64,000 nt of DNA, from contig CBDCYF010000005.1 of assembly GCA_965224065.1 (NCBI GenBank), positions 682,001 through 746,000 on the forward strand, in the 5' to 3' direction. This stretch comes from JAOTZA01 sp965224065 (GTDB lineage: Bacteria; Acidobacteriota; Thermoanaerobaculia; Multivoradales; JAHEKO01). Within the stretch, counting starts at the first letter, position 1; every line of letters starts with the position of its first letter. This document shows positions 1-7,287 of this stretch, piece after piece. The notes beneath the pieces were generated by a model. It worked only from the letters and a program-made list of their open reading frames with translations, made no database searches and was not told the origin of the DNA. The position numbers were made by a program, and so were the translations under genes.

Positions 1-205
1 CGCGCAGGTCCGGTAAGGCAGCAAGGTGATCGACCAGATCCACGGCCTGCGCCATCGCAAGCTTGATAACGGGCGCCCCGGCCAGATCGCCGATAATGTA
101 GAGGCCCTTGACGTTGGACTCGTTTGTTTTGCTGAGCTGTGGCCGGCGCTGATCCGTGCTGCCGCTAGAGAGCAGACCTCCCAAATAGCCGCGAATTGCC
201 GACAA
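1..205 (-). CDS. Flavin/NAD(P)-dependent oxidoreductase, N-terminal fragment (partial)
   Basis: Only the first 68 codons are in the window; the gene runs off the left edge. A TTG start at 205 is chosen because GGAGG lies five bases upstream (211-215) and nothing better is in frame. Residues around 34-44 read GLYIIGDLAGAP, the 'GD' motif that closes the FAD site in pyridine-nucleotide disulfide oxidoreductase-type proteins; it is followed by a helix rich in Ala and Asp. Such a motif so near an N-terminus suggests a rearranged oxidoreductase in which the usual C-terminal FAD motif comes first, but the rest is missing. It lies 14 bases after the zinc-ribbon membrane protein gene on the same strand and is probably co-transcribed. 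The substrate cannot be told. Confidence 0.5.
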   Translation of the reverse strand, partial: MSAIRGYLGGLLSSGSTDQRRPQLSKTNESNVKGLYIIGDLAGAPVIKLAMAQAVDLVDHLAALPDLR

Positions 206-219
206 GCAAGCCTCCGTTC

Positions 220-948
220 TCAGGCCCTGGCAGTCTCGGGCTCGACCGCTGGCTTCAGGGACCTCTTACATGCTGTGCAGTGCGACGCCGACGGGTGGTT
301 CGTGCCGCCGCAGTGCGGGCAGGCCCGAGGAGCGAGGGTGGCCGGAACCTTGACCAGGCCGCGCGGGGGAGGCGCAAAGCTGCTACCGGCAAGGGGCTTC
401 TTCACCAGAACGGCCGCCAGAGCCACAACATTGATTAGCAGCCCGGCTACAAACCAGCCTCGCGCGGAAAACCCACGATTTAGCGCCAGGTAAGCGCATC
501 CAGCGCCGCAGACCAGCCCAAGAAGCACATAAAAGCCGAACATCAGCCAGCCGACTCTCATCGGCGGCGTCTCCATTGCTGCCTCGTCGAACAACGCGGC
601 GCGAGCCTGCAACGAGTGAAAATACCGTTCGGGATCCGCCTCGAACTCCTCGAGCATGCCCGCCGCCACATAAAACGTCCGCCCCTTGTAGCGCACCTCC
701 GCGATTCCACCCTCGTGGATCGCCTGGAGGCAGACGATGCACTGCTCGCCGTCGGCGTCTCTTTCCTCCAGCACTTCCCAGCGCCCCGGGTCGCCGGGCG
801 CCGGCTCGGAGGAGACAGCCTGGCCGTTCACCTCGCCGGCGAGTCCTACCTGCAGGACGACGGCGAACAGAAGACTCGCGACCCGCAGAATCACCAACCG
901 CCGGCTGCCGCTCGAGTTTGGCCGACTCCCTAGCAGGATTCTGCCCAA
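220..948 (-). CDS. Membrane protein with N-terminal signal/anchor and C-terminal zinc ribbon
   Basis: This 242-residue protein is not assigned to a named family. Residues 19-43 form a signal peptide or first membrane segment. A Cys-x2-Cys pair (C70, C73) precedes a stretch (about 84-110) resembling YHS-type metal-binding modules (RYKGRTFYVAAG, then a 'DPERYF' end). Two membrane helices follow (about 132-156 and 164-183), then a C-terminal ribbon with C212/C215 and C226/C229. The listed start is TTG at 948; a GTG at residue 19 would give a cleaner signal peptide and is a real alternative. It lies just before the oxidoreductase fragment, so a role in metal or redox handling at the envelope is possible but only inferred. 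Confidence 0.6.
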   Translation of the reverse strand: MGRILLGSRPNSSGSRRLVILRVASLLFAVVLQVGLAGEVNGQAVSSEPAPGDPGRWEVLEERDADGEQCIVCLQAIHEGGIAEVRYKGRTFYVAAGMLEEFEADPERYFHSLQARAALFDEAAMETPPMRVGWLMFGFYVLLGLVCGAGCAYLALNRGFSARGWFVAGLLINVVALAAVLVKKPLAGSSFAPPPRGLVKVPATLAPRACPHCGGTNHPSASHCTACKRSLKPAVEPETARA

Positions 949-1135
949 CTGTCGGAAAATCTAGTTCGCTTCACGGTGAGATGGTGGCGTCGAGCCACCG
1001 CTCCATCTGATTTTACCAACACAATCCCCCCCTTCGGCCAGCCCGTCACCGATCGAGGTACGGCCAGCCACAGAGAATGGTTCTAACCGTCCACAAGGCC
1101 AGACTCAGAGTGATCGCCGGCAAGCGCGGGGTCTT

Positions 1136-1164
1136 TTGACACCGAGGCCCCGCCAGCCTACACT
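1136..1164 (+). promoter_or_regulatory. Sigma-70-type promoter for the nuclease-patatin pair
   Basis: TTGACA (1136-1141) and TACACT (1159-1164) are separated by exactly 17 bases. Transcription would begin about 1171, some 50 bases before the ATG at 1221. The -35 box is a perfect consensus, unusual in this GC-rich window. Confidence 0.6.
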
Positions 1165-1220
1165 CGCCGTCAAATCCGTTCACACGAATGACTTGCGCGG
1201 CACCGAAAGGAGGCGGCGAG

Positions 1221-2546
1221 ATGGCGCGAGGGTTCACCAAGGCCGAGTGGGGCAAGATCCGCAAGGAGCTCAGGGGGAATCCACAGAGATACGGCTTGCC
1301 CAAGCGGGTTTACGGGTCGGTTGTCATCGGCTCGTTCAACATCCGCAAGTTGGGCAAGATCCAATCTGCCAAGTCAAAGACCGGGCGGGACGCACAGACG
1401 ATGAATTTTCTTGCAGACGTCTGCCGCCATTTCGATCTGGTGGCAATCCAGGAAGTCTTGCCCGAGATGACCGGGATTCGCGAGCTGAAGAAGCTCATGG
1501 GACCGGATTTCGGTCTGATCGTGTCCGACGTCGTCGGGACCTTCCCGGGCGAAAGCGGCAACGAGGAACGACTCGCGTACATCTACAACCGATCGATCGT
1601 CGAGCGTACCGAGTTGGTGACCGAAGTCACCACCAGCCGCACAAAAGTCATCAAGGCCGTCGCCCGGCATCACCAGGAGTTCTTCGATTTGATGGAGCGG
1701 CGGGCACCTGCCAAGGCCCTGCGCAAGTATTACAACGAGACACTCCCCAAGTGGCGCCGCGCGGTCAAGGAGGGCAAAAACCCCAAGCGCCCCAAGGAGC
1801 CGGCCTTCGGGGTGGACGTCAACCGCTTTGTTCAGTTCATCCGCACCCCGTTCGCGGCGAGTTTCCGCGTCCACGGCCACCCCGGTCTCGAAAGTTACCC
1901 ATTTCTCGCCGTCAACGCGCACCTGCACTTTGGCCGCCCGATCGACCGGCGGCTGGAGGCCCGCGCTCTGGTCGAGTGGATCCTGGGCAAGGTCCGCTCG
2001 GGCGAGGCCGCCAGCGTCGTCTTGCTGGGCGACCTCAATTTCAGCTTTGATCGGCCCAAGAGAGACCTCAAGCGAATCGCCGACGTGTTTGACGAGCTGG
2101 GTGGCTTTGCCAAGACTCGGGGCAAGCGGGTCCACGTCAGCTTTCCATTTATCTTCCCGCACCCACGGCCGACCCAGGAGCCGCCGTCCGATCCGGACGG
2201 GATCCTGCGCTCCAACATCCGGCTGACCCAGACATACGACCAGATCGGAGTGTTCTCCACCGATCAGCGAATCGGCGGTCGGATGTCGACCTCGGTTCAG
2301 GGTCACTCCCAAGAAGAAGTCTGGGCGGTGGACGAAGCCGGTCCCGACTACGGTGTCTTCGACTTCTCCAACCTCTTTTGCCGGGCGCTCAAGCGGGGCA
2401 AAAACCTCGACGAGCTCGCCACGGCCGAGGGCAAGGCGGCGCGCTCGACCTTTCTGCGCCGCTTCGAGCACAAAGTGAGCGATCACATGCCGATCTGGAT
2501 CCGGGTGCCGTTGCCGCGCGAGGGCGAGTTTCCGACGGAGGTCTGA
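1221..2546 (+). CDS. Endonuclease/exonuclease/phosphatase (EEP) family protein
   Basis: The product is 441 residues. The start is the ATG at 1221, seven bases after AAAGGAGG; an upstream in-frame ATG at 1188 lacks such a site. It has the DNase I-like fold motifs in order: SFNIRKL with N40, the metal-binding Glu in AIQEV (E78), LGDLNF (D271, N273) and the C-terminal SDHMP pair (D421, H422). A basic insert of about 60 residues (145-205, rich in Lys and Arg) interrupts the fold and could bind nucleic acid. No signal peptide is seen, so it is likely cytosolic. Members of this family cut DNA, RNA or phosphoesters, and the substrate cannot be told from sequence. It is followed after one base by a patatin gene on the same transcript. 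Confidence 0.8.
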   Translation: MARGFTKAEWGKIRKELRGNPQRYGLPKRVYGSVVIGSFNIRKLGKIQSAKSKTGRDAQTMNFLADVCRHFDLVAIQEVLPEMTGIRELKKLMGPDFGLIVSDVVGTFPGESGNEERLAYIYNRSIVERTELVTEVTTSRTKVIKAVARHHQEFFDLMERRAPAKALRKYYNETLPKWRRAVKEGKNPKRPKEPAFGVDVNRFVQFIRTPFAASFRVHGHPGLESYPFLAVNAHLHFGRPIDRRLEARALVEWILGKVRSGEAASVVLLGDLNFSFDRPKRDLKRIADVFDELGGFAKTRGKRVHVSFPFIFPHPRPTQEPPSDPDGILRSNIRLTQTYDQIGVFSTDQRIGGRMSTSVQGHSQEEVWAVDEAGPDYGVFDFSNLFCRALKRGKNLDELATAEGKAARSTFLRRFEHKVSDHMPIWIRVPLPREGEFPTEV

Positions 2547-2547
2547 T

Positions 2548-3741
2548 CTGCCGCCGGCAAACCGGAACAACCCGTGGGGCCCGCTGGCCGCCAGATACGG
2601 AACCGACAAACAGCCGCCCCGCAAACTCCTGGCCCTCGACGGTGGTGGGATCCGGGGAATCCTGACACTCGAGGTTTTAGCGCGGATCGAGCAGGTCCTT
2701 CGCGAACGATCCGGCAAGGGTGACGATTTCCGGCTGTGCGATTTCTTCGACTATGTCGGAGGAACCAGTACCGGAGCCATCATCGCCACCGGGATCGCGC
2801 GCGGCATGTCGGTGACCGAGTTGCTCGAGTTCTATCAGCAAACCGGACCGGCGATGTTCGACAAACAGGTCATCCGTAAGCGTTGGAAGAGCCGCTACAA
2901 GGCCGAGCCGTTGCGGCGCGAGCTGACCAACACATTCGGCGAGGACACGACGCTCTTCCCGGAGCATTTGCGCTGTCTGCTGCTCGCGGTGACGCGAAAC
3001 GCGTCGACCGATTCGCCCTGGCCCATCAGCTCCAACCCACTCGCCAAGTTCAACGACCCGTCGCTGCCCTTCTGCAACCTCCAGATCCCTCTCTGGAAGC
3101 TGGTGCGCGCCAGCACCGCGGCGCCCATCTATTTTCCGCCCGAGGTCATCCCGTGGAACCCCGACGATCCGGAGGACCCGGAACAGACCTTTGTCTTTGT
3201 GGACGGAGGCATGACGCCGTACAACAATCCGTCGTTCCTGCTCTACAAAATGGCCACCGAGCCAGCCTACCGCCTGGGTTGGCGGCGCGGCGAAAAGAAC
3301 CTGCTGGTGATCTCGATCGGCACCGGGGCCGCCCCCGATCAACAAGAGTCCAGTACCCAAAGTACGGTCAAACAGCTCGCGGGCATTCCCGGGGCGCTCA
3401 TGTACGGCTCGCTGGTCGACCAGGACATCAACTGCCGCGTCGTCGGGCGATGCACCCACGGCGGCGTCCTCGACAGCGAGATCGGCGATCTGATTCCGCG
3501 GCGTGACGACGGCCAGCCGATTCCACTGAACCAGGATCTCGGTCGCGCCTTCCTCTACGCCCGCTACAACGCCGACTTGACCGCCGAGGGCCTGGCGGAC
3601 CTGGGCCTCGAGGACATCCGGCCCCAAGACGTTGCCAAACTGGACTCGACGAAGTTCATCCCGGAGCTACAGCGCGTCGGCCGAGCCGTGGCGGAGCGGG
3701 TAAAGGCCGAGCACCTCGGCCCGTTTGTCCGGTTGATCTGA
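2548..3741 (+). CDS. Patatin-like phospholipase, apparently with a CTG start
   Basis: The conserved protein extends well upstream of the first ATG (2806): the oxyanion loop DGGGIRG (31-37) and the nucleophile motif GTSTG (Ser74) both precede it, so the ATG cannot be the start. In this frame no ATG, GTG or TTG lies between the stop at 2476-2478 and those motifs. A CTG at 2548 is preceded by GGAGG with a six-base spacer, and is taken as the start (397 residues). The catalytic Asp is in VDGGM (D219), completing the Ser-Asp dyad of the patatin family, which hydrolyses acyl esters of lipids. There is no signal peptide, so it should act on the inner leaflet from the cytosol. It directly follows the EEP gene. 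A frameshift in the source sequence is the alternative to a CTG start. Confidence 0.78.
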   Translation: MPPANRNNPWGPLAARYGTDKQPPRKLLALDGGGIRGILTLEVLARIEQVLRERSGKGDDFRLCDFFDYVGGTSTGAIIATGIARGMSVTELLEFYQQTGPAMFDKQVIRKRWKSRYKAEPLRRELTNTFGEDTTLFPEHLRCLLLAVTRNASTDSPWPISSNPLAKFNDPSLPFCNLQIPLWKLVRASTAAPIYFPPEVIPWNPDDPEDPEQTFVFVDGGMTPYNNPSFLLYKMATEPAYRLGWRRGEKNLLVISIGTGAAPDQQESSTQSTVKQLAGIPGALMYGSLVDQDINCRVVGRCTHGGVLDSEIGDLIPRRDDGQPIPLNQDLGRAFLYARYNADLTAEGLADLGLEDIRPQDVAKLDSTKFIPELQRVGRAVAERVKAEHLGPFVRLI

Positions 3742-3832
3742 CGAAAAAGGGACTCGTTTCCCATTTTCTCGGGCGTACTAAGGCATTCCACTTTCTGGAT
3801 TGAGTCGACTGTTAACAAATTCTCCTTAAGCG

Positions 3833-3912
3833 GGTCTCCGGTTAATTAACAGACCAATGGTCTCAACTACGAATATGAAAAATAAGTGAGATACAGATAG
3901 TCCGCTGTCTGT
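3833..3912 (+). promoter_or_regulatory. AT-rich leader with alternative hairpins before the LamG gene
   Basis: The 196-base gap 3742-3937 is much richer in A+T than its surroundings. AGACC at 3851-3855 can pair with GGTCT on either side (3833-3837, or 3859-3863 with a three-base loop), giving two mutually exclusive hairpins. A third short stem pairs ACAGA (3893-3897) with TCTGT (3908-3912). A promoter was not pinned down. The stems are short, so the switch idea is tentative. Confidence 0.3.
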
Positions 3913-3937
3913 CCGTATGTAACGAAAGGAGCGGATT

Positions 3938-6418
3938 GTGAGGAAGAAAAAGACAGATGGGCCGATAGTTCGGAAAGAAACTACGCGTTTTGGTCGCCCC
4001 AAAGCCCCCGCGGCGCGGTGGGTCTCGCTTATGGTCTTTCTCGCGATCGGAATGGTGGGGCCGTCGGAGTCCCTGAACGCAACGCCTACACAGGGATTGG
4101 TTGGGCATTGGGCATTCGATGACCCCGACGAAATAGAGAACCAGGGCATCGTGAGCGATCTCTCGGGAAACGGAAACACCGGAACGGTTCACGGCGCGAC
4201 GGTGGCGGCGGGCAACGGCGGGCCGCAGGACGGGGCTCTCTCCTTTGACGGGGTAGACGACTATGTCGACGTGGGCAACGACACGACACTGCAGTCGTCG
4301 GTGCTGACCTACGCCGCCTGGATCTACCCGACCGGTTCGGGAAACCGGACGATCATCGGGGGAAGCGGCGGCATCGGCCCACCGCATTTCCGCCTGACCA
4401 ACGCAAACAAGGTGCAGTTCAAGAAACAGAACGGCACCTGGATCGGACTGTCAGCGAGCACCATTGCAAATGGCGCTTGGACCCACGTTGCCGTCTCCTA
4501 CGACGTCGCGGGAAACTGGGTGATCTACGTCGACGGCCAGCCCAACGCGAACGGCACCAACCTGGCGACCTTCACACACACCGACAAACACATCGGTGCG
4601 CGGAATACCTCCCTGGAACTCTTCAGCGGCTCGATCGACGACGTCGTCCTCTACGACCGGGTGCTCTCTGCCGCGGAGATCTTCAACCTGTACAACGACG
4701 TATCCGACACGACGCCCCCGGTGAGATCGAACGGTGCTCCTTCGGGCACGCTGCCATCCGGAACCACCCAGGCGACGCTGTCGCTGGACACCGACGAACC
4801 AGCAACGTGCAAGTACGACACCTGCCCAGGCGTTGATTTCGATGCCATGGCGAACACGTTCTCGACGACAGGAAACCTGACGCACTCCGACACGGTGACC
4901 GGTCTTACCGACGGCAGCTCGTACACCTACTATGTGCGGTGCGAGGATCAGGCATCCAACCAAAACACCACCGACTACGAGATCAGCTTCTCGGTGGCCA
5001 GCGGCGCGTTGACGCTCCAGTACCGGGGCGTGTTCGCACCGCCCTTTCTGCCCGGCAAAACCGGGTTTGCGTATGGCCTCAAGGCAATGGGCTATGACCC
5101 GGACTGTGCCGGACAAGCGGACCCCAGCCCTGCCGATGGATATCCCGGCTGCCTGATCGCGACCGGCCATCCGACGGCCGATCCCGACAAGGTCGGGATG
5201 TTCGACATCCAGCCTCCGCAGACGGTCGCCGTCAACGACCGGACCGACGCCACCTGGAACAACGTTCTCGCCCACGGCCAATTCGTGGTCGAGATGCTCG
5301 ACCCGTCGCTGCGCGCGGATGGTATGAGCATCAAGGACGATATTTTGAACCCCCAGCCCAATTGGGTGGCGAGAGAGTTCGGCGGCATCGCGATGCTTCC
5401 GGGTGGCAACGGGATCACGAGCTGCGGGCACGACTGGTACAACGTCTCCAACACCGACCACGACTGGCTCTGCTGGTTTGACGGAACGCTGCCGGCCGCC
5501 CCGACGGCCCAGGACATCGATGCAGTCGGCGCCTACACCTTCGGCCCAGCCAACGACCCCGACCACATCTTCCACGCCAAGCGGATGGCCGGCTATGTGG
5601 GACCGATGGGACAGACGTTTGCCGACACCTGGCTGGGAGCCGGCGGGAAACAATGGTGCTTCGCGGCCACTCAGCGAGGAGGCGGTGGCGGAGCCTACGG
5701 CTCTTCGGGACCGCCGCTGCAGATCTTTGAATGCGACGGGCGACCGGCGGCTCCAGCGCCCGGTCCCCTCGCATCAATGCCGTTGATTCAGTACGACTCC
5801 ATCTACCCCCTCACCGTATACGGCACGGCTTTCCCCGACTGGACGCCCAGCGACCGCTGCTCCGATGCGACCTGGATCGACCACGGCGGCGCCAAGGGAA
5901 TTCTGTTCGGCTGTCAGAAGGGAGGCCCGGTGTGGTGGTACGGCAAGCCCGACCCTTGGGACAACACCGGTCTGATCCACCGCAACCAGTGCGATTTCAA
6001 CGCCGGCAACCCGATCTGGAACAGCGGGCAGAACCAGGGACAATCCTGTCTCGCGGAATTCAACTCCTGGGGAGAGTGGCCACCACAAGGACTCATCGAC
6101 AGCGGATCCACCGGCAAGGGACACCATTCAGTCTTTGCAACCGGACCGCAATATCGCGCTCAGGCTTATTTCTTTCCCGAATCGGAGCTGGTCAAATCGC
6201 TCGCCGATCCGAGCCAGCAGTCCCTTCTGGCCTTCGAGACCGTGCTCGACCACCCCGCGGAGCTGTGGCCCGTGCCGGGAATGGTCGGGGTCGAGCCCCC
6301 CAACCACGGCTACTACGGAGGAATCGCCGTCGACAACACAAACGGTCTGCTCTACATCGCGCAGCGTGATCTCAAAGCGCGACCGGTCATCCACGTCTAT
6401 GAGATCGAGGGGAACTAG
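3938..6418 (+). CDS. Secreted LamG-domain protein with unrecognised C-terminal half
   Basis: The protein is 826 residues. A GTG start is chosen because AAGGAG ends seven bases upstream. A basic N-terminus (1-27) and a hydrophobic stretch (28-43) look like a long signal peptide. Residues about 52-255 form a LamG/concanavalin-like jelly-roll, recognisable by GLVGHWAFDD, SFDGVDDYVDVG, WTHVAVSYD and GSIDDVVLYDRVLS. A fibronectin III-like Ig domain follows (about 258-355) with the YYVRCEDQASN motif. The last 470 residues are rich in Trp, Gly and Cys, suggest a disulfide-stabilised beta-rich domain, and were not recognised. Such proteins usually bind or act on extracellular carbohydrate, but no catalytic motif is visible. 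It appears monocistronic and converges with the gene at 6449. Confidence 0.7.
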   Translation: MRKKKTDGPIVRKETTRFGRPKAPAARWVSLMVFLAIGMVGPSESLNATPTQGLVGHWAFDDPDEIENQGIVSDLSGNGNTGTVHGATVAAGNGGPQDGALSFDGVDDYVDVGNDTTLQSSVLTYAAWIYPTGSGNRTIIGGSGGIGPPHFRLTNANKVQFKKQNGTWIGLSASTIANGAWTHVAVSYDVAGNWVIYVDGQPNANGTNLATFTHTDKHIGARNTSLELFSGSIDDVVLYDRVLSAAEIFNLYNDVSDTTPPVRSNGAPSGTLPSGTTQATLSLDTDEPATCKYDTCPGVDFDAMANTFSTTGNLTHSDTVTGLTDGSSYTYYVRCEDQASNQNTTDYEISFSVASGALTLQYRGVFAPPFLPGKTGFAYGLKAMGYDPDCAGQADPSPADGYPGCLIATGHPTADPDKVGMFDIQPPQTVAVNDRTDATWNNVLAHGQFVVEMLDPSLRADGMSIKDDILNPQPNWVAREFGGIAMLPGGNGITSCGHDWYNVSNTDHDWLCWFDGTLPAAPTAQDIDAVGAYTFGPANDPDHIFHAKRMAGYVGPMGQTFADTWLGAGGKQWCFAATQRGGGGGAYGSSGPPLQIFECDGRPAAPAPGPLASMPLIQYDSIYPLTVYGTAFPDWTPSDRCSDATWIDHGGAKGILFGCQKGGPVWWYGKPDPWDNTGLIHRNQCDFNAGNPIWNSGQNQGQSCLAEFNSWGEWPPQGLIDSGSTGKGHHSVFATGPQYRAQAYFFPESELVKSLADPSQQSLLAFETVLDHPAELWPVPGMVGVEPPNHGYYGGIAVDNTNGLLYIAQRDLKARPVIHVYEIEGN

Positions 6419-6424
6419 CGGTGT

Positions 6425-6440
6425 CGGCGCAGACGCGCCG
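6425..6440. terminator. Short GC hairpin between convergent genes
   Basis: CGGCGC and GCGCCG form a perfect six-base stem around AGAC, seven bases after the LamG stop and nine bases before the end of the hydrolase gene on the other strand. There is no T-tract, so terminator activity is only suggested by its place. Confidence 0.3.
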
Positions 6441-6448
6441 GTCGAGGT

Positions 6449-7276
6449 TTAGAGCCAGTCGCGATACAGCTCGCGGCGCCGGTCGCGTAGAAACAACTTG
6501 CGGGCGTGGGAGTCGGCGACTTCGGCAAGATCCAGGTCCGCGTAGAGGATCTCTTCCTTCCCCCGAGCCGCTCGCGCCACCACCCGGCCCGCGGGGTCGC
6601 AGACAAAGGACTCGCCCGCAAAGGTCAGGCACTCCTCCTCGCCCACCCGGTTGCACAACGCCGTGAAGTAGCCGTTCTGGAACGCCGCCACCCGTAGCTC
6701 GGCCTCGAAGAGCCCTTCGGGCCACTCGTCAACGGCCCCCGCCTGAGGGACGATGACCAGCTCGGCTCCCGCCAGCGCCAGCGCCCGCATGTACTCGGGG
6801 TAGTGCCGGTCGTAGCAGATGGCGACACCGATCTTGCCGGCCCGGGTGTCATAGACCGGGGCGCCGGTATCGCCCGGCGCGTAGTAGCCCTTTTCGTGAA
6901 AGCAGGGGTAGTCGGTGATGTGGATCATCCGGGTTCGTCCCAGTAGCTCGCCATCGGCATCGAGCACCGGAGAGCAATCGAAGGTGCGCTCGCCGTCGCG
7001 CTCGAAAAGGTTGAGGACAACGACCAGCCCATGCTCGGCGGCCTTGGCCGAAAACGCCTCCGTGACCGGCCCCGGAACGGTTTGGGCCAGGTCTCGTGGG
7101 TCCCGACCGGGGTTGGCTTCCGCCGGCTTCTGCGGATAGAAAGGCTCAAAGGCCAGCTCGGCAAAGGCCACCAAATCGGCTCCCCGTCGAGCGGCCTCAT
7201 CGACGGCCGCCAACCCCTTCTCGAGATTGGCCAGTAGATCCTCCGAGGCCTTCTGCTGCACCAGGGCGATTCGCAC
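6449..7276 (-). CDS. Carbon-nitrogen hydrolase (nitrilase superfamily) with Met at the catalytic Lys position
   Basis: The product is 275 residues from the GTG at 7276, which has GGAGG four bases upstream; a GTG at 7291 overlaps the purA stop but lacks a ribosome site. The nitrilase-fold glutamate (FAELAFEP, E40) and cysteine nucleophile (AICYDRHYPE, C154) are present. At the usual RK-x-H site the sequence is GRTRMIHI, so the catalytic Lys appears replaced by Met117; a nearby Lys (FHEKGYY, K129) is kept. The overall pattern resembles the N-carbamoylputrescine amidase/beta-ureidopropionase branch, which cleaves amide C-N bonds. The gene follows purA by 11 bases and is probably co-transcribed. 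The substrate is unknown and activity is uncertain given the missing Lys. Confidence 0.75.
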   Translation of the reverse strand: MRIALVQQKASEDLLANLEKGLAAVDEAARRGADLVAFAELAFEPFYPQKPAEANPGRDPRDLAQTVPGPVTEAFSAKAAEHGLVVVLNLFERDGERTFDCSPVLDADGELLGRTRMIHITDYPCFHEKGYYAPGDTGAPVYDTRAGKIGVAICYDRHYPEYMRALALAGAELVIVPQAGAVDEWPEGLFEAELRVAAFQNGYFTALCNRVGEEECLTFAGESFVCDPAGRVVARAARGKEEILYADLDLAEVADSHARKLFLRDRRRELYRDWL

Positions 7277-7287
7277 GGTACCTCCGG

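Noticed and set aside
26..493. A 155-codon plus-strand frame at the left edge
   Set aside because: It overlaps two better supported minus-strand genes, and its translation shows no domain or signal.
4451..5653. A 400-codon frame antisense to the LamG gene
   Set aside because: Low-complexity Arg/Val/Gly-rich translation, no start context, and it lies wholly inside a clear secreted protein gene.
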